Positions 39,480-49,432 of a stretch of 64,000 bases of DNA are shown piece by piece. Position 1 is the first letter of the stretch. Every line of letters starts with the position of its first letter. Below the pieces are notes generated by a model that saw nothing but the letters and a program-made list of their open reading frames with translations, ran no database searches and was not told the origin of the DNA. The position numbers and the translations under genes are program-made. Source of the DNA: Strigamia acuminata (Eukaryota > Arthropoda > Chilopoda > Geophilomorpha > Linotaeniidae); assembly GCA_949358305.1 (NCBI GenBank), contig OX442314.1, positions 9,789,060 to 9,853,059 on the forward strand. The letters are read 5' to 3'.

Positions 39480-42400
39480 GCGCTGAAGCCCTCCATGCTC
39501 AGGAAAAAAGATTGGAAAACCAAGCGGATCGGCAACCTAAAAATCGAAACCCATGGAATAAAAAAAGATAAAATCCTTTAATGACTGGTTTTCACTGGCA
39601 ATTAAATTCTTTATTTGCATCCACAAGTATATTTGTATTTCATATTTTTGATTTATTTATCTTTTAAATTTGATAATTTTAAATTTAATAAATTTGATAA
39701 TTTAAATTTCCCGGTATCCCACACGGCCAGTCCAGCATTGGGGTTTTGTATCAGATAGGCAATATTAGAACAAGTTATTAATATTGAACAAGAAATATGA
39801 ATACAAATAGAAAGTCAAACGGAAGGTTAGCCCAAGAGGTTTTAAAGGAATGAAAATTATTGAAAGATTCTTTTTTTTCTGTCCATATATCGGGGGAATT
39901 GCTTTTTACCGTTAAAAGATTTTACAATTGGTACAAACACATGTCCCTAAACGGAATCATGTAGTTTTTTAACTTCATAAAACACTGCGATTGGCTGAAG
40001 TTATTACAAACAATATGAAGAAGTTAAAATTAAGAAATAATTTAACTTTATTGCAGTTGTCAAAGATGCCAGCTATTCTATGGCAACCCAACACAAGCAA
40101 TCAGGAGAAATTGTGGAAATTGTTAAGAGAAAGAGATAAAAGGATTCCAATAAGAGATAATAAAGAGTTGGATATTAATCAAACTCAACACACAAGAAAC
40201 GAAAACAACTTTCCAATAGCAAAAAAATTTCTTGCATGTGTTAATCTTTGAAGATTTTTGCAACTCTGGGAGAAAGTCATTTTGAAAAAAGTGAAAGCTT
40301 CTCAAAGGTTTGCAAATATTTTAGTTTAACACTAGAACGGCTAGACTGGTTAAAATAGAATGCCCGGCACAGCTGTAGCAATAAACCTAATGGGTTTCTA
40401 ATAGTGTTTTTGATGCTTTACATCATAAATCAGCAAACGTGGCATTTTTCTTTAAGAAAAATAGAAAAAGCATGCATGTTATTACGTGCACAATACGTTT
40501 TGGCGTCAAGAAAAAGGTCATCCAGAAAAAGGTGATTCCAATTATTAGAGCAAGAACCTTAAAGAAAATTTTAAGAAAGGAAATAAGACGGTTAGGTTTC
40601 AGATTTGGCAAATTTGGCAAATAAGGATCATCAAACTCCTCATTACTTAAACGAGAGGAGGATGAAAGCATCAAGCAGAAGCAACTGGATATACTATCTC
40701 AAATCAATAGAGAAATTGATGATAAATAAAAATTCATGACAAATTAGTAAATGCTACACTATGTGCAGGCTTACAATACCAGCATTATGCCAACCAGAGC
40801 TCTTTTAACTCTGCAAATTTCTAGCTGTCATTTGCTTGGCAATAGATGCATTATAAAACAAAGTTACCGGTATGTCAAGTCCAGTGAGATTAATTGATGA
40901 TACCATAATGCAAGTTATTACTTTGCAATTGCTTTTGTATCAGAAAGGCAATAGTAGAACAAGTTATTAATATTGAACAAGAAATATAAATACAAACAGA
41001 AAGACAGTCGGAAGGTTAGCCCAAGAAGTTTTAAAGGAATGAAGATTGTGGAAAGATTGTTTTTTTCCGTCTACGTATTTTACAATTGGCACAAACATAA
41101 GAGACTGCTATTGCCTGAAATTATCACAAACAATATGAAGAAGTTGAAATTAAGAAATAATTTAACTTCATTGCAGTTGCCAAAGATGCTAGCTATTCTA
41201 TGGCAACCCAACACAAGCACAGTCAGGAAAAGTTGTGGAAATAGTCAAGAGAAAGAGATAAAAGGATTCCAATAAGACAATAAAAAATTGGATGTTAGCC
41301 AAACTCAACACAGGAAACGAAAACAACTTTCCTCCATGCTGTTTTCCAACAGCAAAAAAACTTTCTTGCATTTCGTGCAAATCGTGATATTTCGCCATAA
41401 TGTAGCATGGGATACTTCAAACCCAGACTGGAACGCCATCATTTGGATGAACTAAGTTTTTAACAAATGATATTAAATTCTGTTCAAAAAATATATATTT
41501 GGTTCTGCTGCATAAGAGTTTCATTCCAATTCGAATCAAGATTAGGCTTAAAATGGAATCAAATCAAACAAAACAATTTTTTTTTCAAACCAAACTTTGA
41601 AAAACCACCAAAAAGCTCCAAAATGCACATCAAATAATATTCTTGCCAAATAAATACTCAACCGCCACGTAACTGAAGAAATACAGAAGTAAATACATTT
41701 TGAACTAGGCCTATAGCAGGCCTAAAATGGCACCAAACAATAGCAAAGGAACATATGTTAGAAAATAATAAATGGATCATTTTACAAACTTACTGAGAAA
41801 TTTGCGGAAATATTATGTTAATCTCATGTTTACGAAACCAATCAACCTTTTGGAAATCAAACCCGAATTAAATACCGTGAAAAACGAACGAACACAGAAT
41901 GTCGAACAGCAAAATATTGCTATTCACCTCACCTCATGCTGATCGAGACGAAATTGCGTGACAGATTATTGTTTAGCTTCTCGTATTGTCACAGTCCATG
42001 GACTGTGGTATTGTTGATAGCATCGTCATAAAATCTCATTAAAACGACCAAAACAATTTTAATTTAAGTTTTTCAATTTTTCAATTTTATTTTAAGTTTT
42101 CCAATTTAAATTTTACAAAATAAAAATTAAAACTTCGAATTCAAATTTCATTTTTGTGGTGGCGGTTCAGGGTCACCAATCTGTGAATTAAATTTTAATT
42201 TGTAGATGGCGCATCAGGGCCATCATAGTCGTCTGCCCATGCGCAGAAAAGAAAACAATCCGACGACTACGGAGATTTGTTGGGGCCATCGTATCTTTTT
42301 CCTGCATCGTGGAGACCTCAAAAAGCACGTTGAGTTTGTTTCTTGCTGAACTTTAAAATGTCATCAGGTTCGGTTCATTGTCCATTACCAAGGTAGGAAA

Positions 42401-42734
42401 TTGTTATGATCAGTTTGAATACGTTGCATTCAATTTGATCTCGCAGTTAATTGCTAAACATACATAAAATTTCATTGATTTGAGCGTAAAAACCACAAAT
42501 CCCGATCGTTTTGCGGGTGTTTTATGAATTTTTCAACTTAAACAAAAAAAGTAATTATTTTTTGGGCTATTTACATCAATTTGAGGTTCAATTTGATTTT
42601 GGTCATTTTTATTCAAAAATTACATTTTTGCACCTGAAATCAGGGGCGGGTCTACATAGGGGCTAATGGAGCTTGTACTTTGCATTACATGTTTATCTTT
42701 ATTCATATTCTGTTTAAACTCTGTCCAAGAAAGA

Positions 42735-43371
42735 TTAACCACTATTTCTATTTACGTAGGCATTAGGACGTGTTGATGATCCATAAGCACAAAATTCATT
42801 TGCCCAGGTTGTTCTCCAAGTGAAACTTTGGCAATATTTGCCTCCCTCTTTGCAGCATTTGTCATTTTTTTTTTCACAAGGTGCATTTTCTTCAAGACAA
42901 GTCCTGGAACAAAAACGATTATAATTAACACAAGATTTCTATTAGAGAAAGCAGACACAAAGTGTAATGTGAAATGTGGGTTTGATGAATTTCTAGAATT
43001 GCACCAACAGTTTGTGATCTGGATCTTAGCTCACCAATTAGTGTTAGAAATTGGTTCTCACACCGGCATTACACATGTTAGGCCTATCACAAACTGTCAG
43101 TTTACTCAACTGCCTAATAGGTGGCAGTAATTGTTTGATAAAATGTACCTAGCTCTGTCTTGATCATCAACGTCGTTGAAATCAGTCTCAGTTTCTTCTG
43201 AAAAGAAAATTAGTCAGTTACATTGTGTGCTTGTAAGCTTAATTGGTCGAGGAAGTTGTAAAACAAGTAGGTTTTTGTTTGTTTACCTAATTCCGCCAGT
43301 GGTGTAGCCACGACGATCTGAGCAAGCACTAAGAAAGCACACACCATCAGAAGAATAAAACACTTGGCCAT
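42735..43371 (-). CDS. Knottin precursor gene, unit 6 (last copy)
   Basis: Exons 43371-43287, 43197-43149 and 42903-42735. Intact even though the rest of this terminal unit is divergent. About 1 kb upstream of its start the unit is interrupted by a Gypsy element, well outside the predicted promoter. Confidence 0.85.
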
Positions 43372-44360
43372 GATTTTTCTTATTGGGTCGCTGTAGAAAG
43401 CAAATGTATAATAGCAATTCAGACAATTGACCAATTTCTAGTTTCTTACAGGTTTTCAGGTTTGAATGATGTATTTTTCGAAATGGAGCGTGTTCGGATA
43501 AATTTCTTTTTGATTCTGTATTGCCATTCCAATGCGTTTAAGTAGGATCAGGGAGTATCACACGTGATTGAATTTAGCCACTTGGAGCAAAGCGATTGTA
43601 CTTAGAAGTTGAACTGTCTGGAGCAAAATTACAAAGCTGTCGCCCATTAAAAACAGATTAGGAATTCACCAAATTATGTGTAATGAGATCTTCCTTATAT
43701 AATATTAAAGAAATTTTTCAAACAGCAAAGGCAGAGTAAATTTTAAAATTTACTTGTTAAACGATTCATAAGTTTTTGAATTATTTTGTGTTTTTGGGTT
43801 TGTGTTTGTTATTGTTGTTTTAATGTGCATTCATTATATTAGTGGATTTGAAAAAAAAGCATAAAGCTTGGAATAATATTTCGAGTAAAATTACTCAATT
43901 TTTCTCGCATTTCATACAATTTAAATGCGAATTGTGTTTTCTCAGCTGATATCCACTAAATAAAATTAATAAAAAAATATAATCTCAGTTCCGTTGCAAC
44001 TACACAGCTGCACTGGTTGAAATATGAACATTAGATCTACTCGAAAGGTCTTGAGCGATCATCATTAAACAGTGATCAATGGGTGTGGCTCACATCAAGT
44101 GTGGCGACATCAAGAAGAAGATCTTTGGCAGCTTCTACGAATTATCGTCAGAGCTGCGTCCTGATTGCAGCCAATCAGGACAGAGGAATAAGCAAGTGTG
44201 AATAAAATATTTTGGAAATATAACTGAAATGTTCCAAACTCGAAAGTTGTAATTCCAAATTGTACACGACATCAAATTTCCAATGACTTTCCAACACTGA
44301 ATGCAACCGTTTCCAAACTACTTTTCATAGCATGATATACCGGGTGGCCCACATAAAAGC

Positions 44361-44548
44361 TAATGTGTTTCTTGGTTTTGATATTGTTGGAAATAATGTT
44401 TGTAGATTTCGGAGTTAGGAGAAAGCAGCCATCTTGGTAAGTTGAATTAACATGAATTGCTTTATTTGCATATTAGTACACAGGTGGCGCTGATGGGTGG
44501 ACCAGCGTCACAATTGGACAAATTGAAAGATGGAGTGCGGTCACTCCA
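44361..44548 (-). repeat. 3' LTR of the gag-pro Gypsy element
   Basis: 188 bp; on the minus strand begins TGGAGTGACCGC and ends ACACATTA. Preceded on that strand by a purine-rich tract (AATTAAGGGGGTAC). Confidence 0.9.
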
Positions 44549-44562
44549 GTACCCCCTTAATT
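44549..44562 (-). other. Polypurine tract
   Basis: AATTAAGGGGGTAC on the minus strand, directly against the 3' LTR. A similar AATTAAGGGGG occurs upstream at about 44963-44975. Confidence 0.6.
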
Positions 44563-44665
44563 GGGATCTAACAGGGAGCAATTTACACAATGAAATATAA
44601 AAACATTAAATTTAAATGTAAATAACGAATAAAATGACATACAATTACAAAGTTGAAATGGCTGA

Positions 44666-46663
44666 TTAATTTGATGGGAAACCATAAAATTCCGTCGGTT
44701 TCTTGTTGCGAACAGGTCGAGGACTGCGTACGGAAATCGGAGGCGGTCCAGGCGGTGACACAGGAGCAACAGGCGACGGAGAAGGCAGCGGCGGTGTCGA
44801 TGAAGGCAGCGGCAGTGTCAACGGTTTTGCAGGTGAGGTTGCAGACCGAGTTGCAGTAACAGGTTGCAATGTTGAGGTTACCGCTGGAGGAACTGGTTGA
44901 GCAAGTGTCGGGGAAGCAATTGCACTCTGTGGGCTCACAAACGGACCAATGTGCCAATCATCCCCCTTAATTGGAAGTGGCGTTCCAATTGATAAGTGGT
45001 TTTGCAATTGGTCGGTGTGTCGTGACCAAATGACGGCGGAAGTCTTGCACAACGAACGAAATGAGACCAAGAATTGGTCCACGGAATCTGCCAAAGAGAG
45101 TTGAAATTTGGTTAATTTCTCAATTTCGTCATGGAAAAAGTTGCGGTGCTGCAACAATAACGTGTGGAACGGGTCGAGCGCGTCAGTGCTTGCCAAGCAG
45201 TGCGTGGAAGCCAGCGCCGTCGCTGCAGCAGCAACAATCACGTTTGGAGTAGACTCGTTCGGCGGGGAAGCTTCTACATCCAGTCTGGGGGCGGTAAACT
45301 CAGCAGTCGTGTTTGTTGGAAGTTGAGTGCGCTTTCGAGCGGCGCGTCTGCGTGCGGACTTTGAGGTGGTCATGGCGGTCGAATTCACAACAGCACCCAT
45401 CGAAATACCAGCAGGGGACAACAAATCGAAGGCGTCCAGCCAATTGCGACCCATCACCGGAACTGATCCAGTCGCAGCAACACAGAGTGGCAAGACGAAT
45501 TTGCGGCGATCGTGCTGCACCGGCACGTGGCAAACTCCATCCATTGGCAGGACGTGTCCGTCGTAAGTGGTCATCTGCGAATCAAGCAGCTGCAACTGAA
45601 AACGAGAAAAATTTTGGTTATACATCTCGCGACTGATGGTTGTCGCTTCAGCGCCCGTGTCGATCTGCATGAGCAGCAATGTGTCCGCCAATCGCATTTC
45701 CCGAACCAATGGTTTGGTCGGTTTGATGCTGATCGAATTCATCGCTTTTTCGGCCTGTCGAGGTGTCGTACGAATCGAGTAGAAGGTGAGCTTCCGAGGC
45801 GCAGCAATTACAGCATGGTGGGGAGCAGTTGCAGCGGTTGACATGTAGGCCGATTGTGTGTGCCCAACGAGGCCACAGCCCTGGCACTTGGTGCGACGAT
45901 GTTCGCAATCGTCTCTGCGGTGTCCAGTCTGTCCGCACGATCTGCATTTTCCGTCGACACGACGTGGCTGGTGACCGGTGCCGTTGCACATTTTGGACTT
46001 GGTGTTGTCGTGCTGTTGTAACGGCTGGTCTTGTTGTTGATCGGTGGTGCCCCTCGAGGAGCGTTTGCCACCTTCGTGCGAGTTCACATTGGATCGTGAG
46101 GAGTTTCTGCCGTTCTGAAGTTGGTGCACCGACTGCTGGGTGTCGAGAAAACTGGAAACGTCCGGTCCAGCGATCTCGGCGGAGGTGGCTGCCTCGAGAG
46201 CCAACGCAAAAGTAAGATTTTTTTGCGTGTAGAGCGTCTCTTGGACGTGACGCATGTTAAGACCAATGACGAATTGATTCCGCATTTCGTCGTCTTGATT
46301 ATCGTTGAAGTCGCAGTATTTAGTAAGCGCGTGTAGAGCGGCCGCAAAGTCGCTCACCGACTCGCCTTTATTGCGCTTCCGAGCTCGAAAACGGACGATT
46401 TCACCTTGTTTGACCGGTTTAGGCTTCTGATTTTTGATCATCAGCGCGGTTAATTCGTCGAATTTCAATTCCGTCGGCTTTTTAGGTCGGGCCAGATCCA
46501 CAAACTTGGCAACAGTTGCCATACCCACGCAGGCCAAAAGCGTATTTACTTTTTCTGCGTTCGCGACGATTTTGTTGCATGAGAAGACGCATTCCATCTG
46601 GAGGATGTAGGTTTCCCAATCGTCGAGCGGGTTGTATTTTTCCGGAGCCGCAACCAAAGGCAT
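44666..46663 (-). CDS. Gag-protease polyprotein with fused pol tail (Gypsy)
   Basis: 665 residues. Residues about 1-190 are capsid-like (the DDWETYILQME start is typical of arthropod Gypsy gag). A CCHC zinc knuckle is at C240, C243, H248 and C253; a second knuckle at 260-273 has lost its last Cys (Tyr instead). A retropepsin core DTGAEAT is at 335-341, with the second strand VMGRNWLD at about 403-410. After about residue 500 the frame jumps to a pol C-terminal type tail (WSRHTDQL, then a Pro/Ser-rich end). The RT-RNaseH-integrase core is deleted in frame. The protein could package and process RNA but needs a partner element for replication. I used the upstream ATG, which gives the complete capsid start. 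Confidence 0.88.
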   Translation of the reverse strand: MPLVAAPEKYNPLDDWETYILQMECVFSCNKIVANAEKVNTLLACVGMATVAKFVDLARPKKPTELKFDELTALMIKNQKPKPVKQGEIVRFRARKRNKGESVSDFAAALHALTKYCDFNDNQDDEMRNQFVIGLNMRHVQETLYTQKNLTFALALEAATSAEIAGPDVSSFLDTQQSVHQLQNGRNSSRSNVNSHEGGKRSSRGTTDQQQDQPLQQHDNTKSKMCNGTGHQPRRVDGKCRSCGQTGHRRDDCEHRRTKCQGCGLVGHTQSAYMSTAATAPHHAVIAAPRKLTFYSIRTTPRQAEKAMNSISIKPTKPLVREMRLADTLLLMQIDTGAEATTISREMYNQNFSRFQLQLLDSQMTTYDGHVLPMDGVCHVPVQHDRRKFVLPLCVAATGSVPVMGRNWLDAFDLLSPAGISMGAVVNSTAMTTSKSARRRAARKRTQLPTNTTAEFTAPRLDVEASPPNESTPNVIVAAAATALASTHCLASTDALDPFHTLLLQHRNFFHDEIEKLTKFQLSLADSVDQFLVSFRSLCKTSAVIWSRHTDQLQNHLSIGTPLPIKGDDWHIGPFVSPQSAIASPTLAQPVPPAVTSTLQPVTATRSATSPAKPLTLPLPSSTPPLPSPSPVAPVSPPGPPPISVRSPRPVRNKKPTEFYGFPSN

Positions 46664-46823
46664 ATTTGAACGATGGAATTGATGAATTCAAGGCAAAAGT
46701 TACAGGTGAAAATTCGGGCCTAACGGTCAACGCGTGGTGACGAGCGTACGGTCAGTGGCGAAAATCTCATCAAAACGACAAGAAAACACACAAAAGTTCA
46801 ATAGTAGTTGATGGTTCGATTAT

Positions 46824-46841
46824 ACTCATCCCTCGTCGCCA
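46824..46841 (-). other. Primer-binding site of the gag-pro Gypsy element
   Basis: TGGCGACGAGGGATGAGT on the minus strand, one base from the 5' LTR. TGGCGACGAGG is a common start for arthropod Gypsy primer sites; the tRNA is not identified. Confidence 0.65.
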
Positions 46842-46842
46842 A

Positions 46843-47030
46843 TAATGTGTTTCTTGGTTTTGATATTGTTGGAAATAATGTTTGTAAATTTCGGAGTTAG
46901 GAGAAAGCAGCCATCTTGGTAAGTTGAATTAACATGAATTGCTTTATTTGCATATTAGTACACAGGTGGCGCTGATGGGTGGACCAGCGTCACAATTGGA
47001 CAAATTGAAAGATGGAGTGCGGACACTCCA
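46843..47030 (-). repeat. 5' LTR of the gag-pro Gypsy element
   Basis: 188 bp, matching 44361-44548 apart from two substitutions. Confidence 0.9.
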
Positions 47031-47361
47031 AAAGCAGCCCGACAATACACAAGAAGGGTTACGAAGGGTGACTCAAAAAAATGTATTTACGCTCAAAATT
47101 AAATATACATTAATCATTAGCTGAGGGCAGTGTTGTTTAATTGATGTTTCTAGTGCAATTTTTTCCGCTCTTTCGTTTGGTGTTTAGTTTTTGACGATCC
47201 GAGCATTGGTTCTCGAGATAGTTGCAATTTTAATCAATTATTGTCCGAATTTGCCAAGTTTGATTCTGGTGCGGATGTAAGAATAGTGGCAAGACGAACA
47301 ACACCAAGTGAGAGAGATTTATTTTTTTAATAAATAAATTACAATATTAATTATTTTTTAG

Positions 47362-47671
47362 TTCAGCGACGTGACAGCAGAAGCGCTCAAAGCGCATGGC
47401 AAAAGATTTTTTAAAAACAAAGTTTTTTTTAAAACTTTTCTTAAAATCTATACGAAAAAAATCGATTAATCACAGCACAGAGACAGAAAAACTACCAACC
47501 ACCAATCGATCAACATGGGCCGAGACATCAGTATGCAGTCAAGGGACAAACACTTCAATTCATGTTCAGGACGAGTCGACAAACACACACACACAAAAAC
47601 CAAAGGGGCTTGATTCTTCAACAGACCAAGACGGACAACACCATTTCAAGATTTCGAAATTTGCAGAATAA
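47362..47671 (+). pseudogene. Paralog A, terminal unit (less decayed form)
   Basis: The Trp codon is intact here (TGG where the array has TAG), the A run has 7 rather than 6 bases, and the CA run is (AC)6 rather than (AC)8. The tail is therefore open in one frame to TAA at 47669-47671. The splice acceptor position is still TATAC, so normal splicing as in B and C is doubtful. This looks closer to the ancestral form. Confidence 0.5.
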
Positions 47672-47801
47672 AAGCCAAGTGAGAGAGATTTTTTTTTTAA
47701 TTGCAATAATAGATTGTACGCTCAATTATGAGTTGTTTATTTTGTAATTTACAAATAAATTTGTAGTAGAACAAAATTTCAAACCAAAATTTGTCGTCAT
47801 C

Positions 47802-49399
47802 ATGGAACAATCACAATCCGATGAATCACATATAATTTCCATTTTTTTTAAATTAGCATTTTGGCCTTTTTGGTCCTTGAAGGATTTAATTTGGTAATAT
47901 AATTTTTTTTTAAAAAACTCAAAATTTTTTTTAAAACTTTTTTTTTAAATTGATAGGAGAAAACCAACGACCACAGACAAATGTGAATTAATTCAACCTA
48001 CAGTGTACTCCCAAGAAACCAGAATGTCAAACCGAGTCCACGATAACGACTCGTCCACGAGGGGAAATCGAACGGGCAGGGACGGCGACCAACGCCGACC
48101 CGACCCCACGAGCACCTCAAACCGATCTTCCCAGAGCATCCTCGCTCACAAAAGAAAAAGGATTTCTTAACCAATCCCAAGCCGCATGTCCACGAGCGGA
48201 CGACAAGGAACAACAGAAAGGAAGCAGCAAGCAGAACTAACTCGCCATTAAGTGACCCCGAGTCTGAATTTGAGAATAATAAGCACAAGCCAAAGAAAAA
48301 AGCTCGAGACAGAGACGCAACGCTCCTTTCACGTCCAAGTTACACCGAAGTAACGAGCGAGGTCGGCCACTTGACCAAGCTGTTAACGAAAGCGTCAGAC
48401 GGCAGGACTGCACAGGAAGAGAATGTAACAAAAATAGTCTTTTCTTTTTCGGGAAAAATAAACTGCGACCAAAACAAAAATAAAACACTAGACGATGTAC
48501 GAGTTTCTACACTGACTCCACTACCAACCATGAATATTCGTGATGAACATGGACAAACAAATAAGGCAGGGCAAGCAATATTAGAACCAATGGAAAAAAT
48601 TAGACAATTTGATGAAGGAAACAGTGCGAGAAATACAAACACCAGCCAAGCACGTCGACGTACGAACATCTCGAACACTGACACTTATTCAACCAGTTTG
48701 AGTGACATCGTGGATCAACAAATACAAATTGACGCGAGTCGCACAACAGATGAACGAGAATGTATCGGTGTAAACCAAAAGGGAAGGGAAGAAGCGCTGA
48801 AGCAAAGAAAGAAGCATTGTCACAAGCAATGGAACAATAAAAAGCCGCCAAACAATTCGAAAAATCAGCCAGATTGGCCACAAGGCCGACGGCTACATCA
48901 TTGTCACCACTCTGAAAATAATGACAATAAAGTTCGCCACAAGAAGGAGAATAAACAACAAGAACGGTCTCAGTCACCATTAATCACCTTAATTCCGTTG
49001 CATCCCACGCATAACAAGTTTTATGGAGACAAACATGACATTCAAAAGAAATGCAAAGGAATTCGATGTCAATCATTTCACAATAACCAAGATTTGTTGC
49101 CGGAAAATATGAATGACAAACCAGAGCTTTTGCAAGAGGACCAATCAAGTCCTCATCAGGAAACTGTCCAACAAAAACAGCCCGACGTAACTCCAGCCCA
49201 ACCGGAGCAAGCGATTTCGGAGAGGGAGGAAGCAGAAGAAAGCACTTCTGAAAATGATAAAACACATCATCCTCACTGTGCCAAACAGAAATGTGACGAA
49301 CATCATCCCGAGCGAGAAGACAGACAATGGAATCGATTGTTACCTTCAATGAACAAATATAAAGGCACCCCCTGTCTAAATGAAAGCAAAAAACTATAA
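47802..49399 (+). pseudogene. Paralog B, terminal unit: long form, frameshifted
   Basis: Exon 1 (47802-47893) and intron are intact and exon 2 starts at 47957. A 4-bp deletion near 48137 breaks the frame soon after. From about 48371 the B frame is open again, and instead of the array ending it continues (NTDTYSTSLSDIVDQQ) for about 230 more codons, rich in His, Gln, Asn, Lys and Glu, to a TAA at 49397-49399. The next frame (49433-51637) is in the same phase, so only this TAA separates them. This shows what the array copies lost. Function unknown. Confidence 0.55.
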
Positions 49400-49432
49400 G
49401 ACTGCGTTCAGGAGCCTAACCAATCAAGCACG

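Larger units (their letters stand above)
32046..39680. repeat. Array unit 5
   Basis: 7635 bp. Carries the same 6-bp deletion and right-half variants as unit 4 but not its hAT insertion, so the variants spread by duplication or conversion before, or independently of, the transposon hit. Confidence 0.95.
44361..47030 (-). mobile_element. Non-autonomous Gypsy (Metaviridae) element, gag-pro only
   Basis: 2670 bp, flanked by the 5-bp target duplication AAAGC (44356-44360, 47031-47035). Two 188-bp LTRs differ at only two positions that I can see, so the insertion is recent. Oriented on the minus strand: primer-binding site after the right LTR, polypurine tract before the left LTR. Between them is one 665-codon frame with gag, protease and a pol tail; reverse transcriptase, RNase H and the integrase core are absent. 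Confidence 0.93.
1..48694. repeat. Tandem array of 7.64-kb units (5 complete + 1 terminal partial), open at left edge
   Basis: The same 7641-bp sequence recurs head to tail. Position 1 corresponds to 7642, 15283, 22924, 32046 and 39681. Spacing is 7641, 7641, 7641, 9122 and 7635 bp. The 9122-bp spacing is explained exactly by a 1479-bp transposon plus its 8-bp target duplication and a 6-bp deletion. Units differ at only a few bases each. The right end is where the terminal unit stops matching the others (about 48694). The left end is outside the window. Unit start positions are arbitrary, because the true duplication breakpoint cannot be seen. Confidence 0.97.
39681..48694. repeat. Array unit 6 (terminal, divergent, interrupted)
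   Basis: Matches the other units closely up to about 44070, then shows more differences (ATGAGT to ATGGGT, a 7-bp deletion near 44231). It is split at 44360 by a Gypsy element and resumes at 47031. The right part lacks the MITE and carries the longer form of copy B. Homology to the array ends at about 48694. Confidence 0.9.

Noticed and set aside
45061-46336. Plus-strand frames inside the gag-pro Gypsy element
   Set aside because: Complementary-strand shadows of the 665-codon minus-strand gag-pro frame.
1-48694. Ribosomal DNA, histone or satellite array
   Set aside because: No rRNA, 5S or histone sequence in the unit, and the 7.6-kb unit has genes and introns unlike simple satellite DNA.
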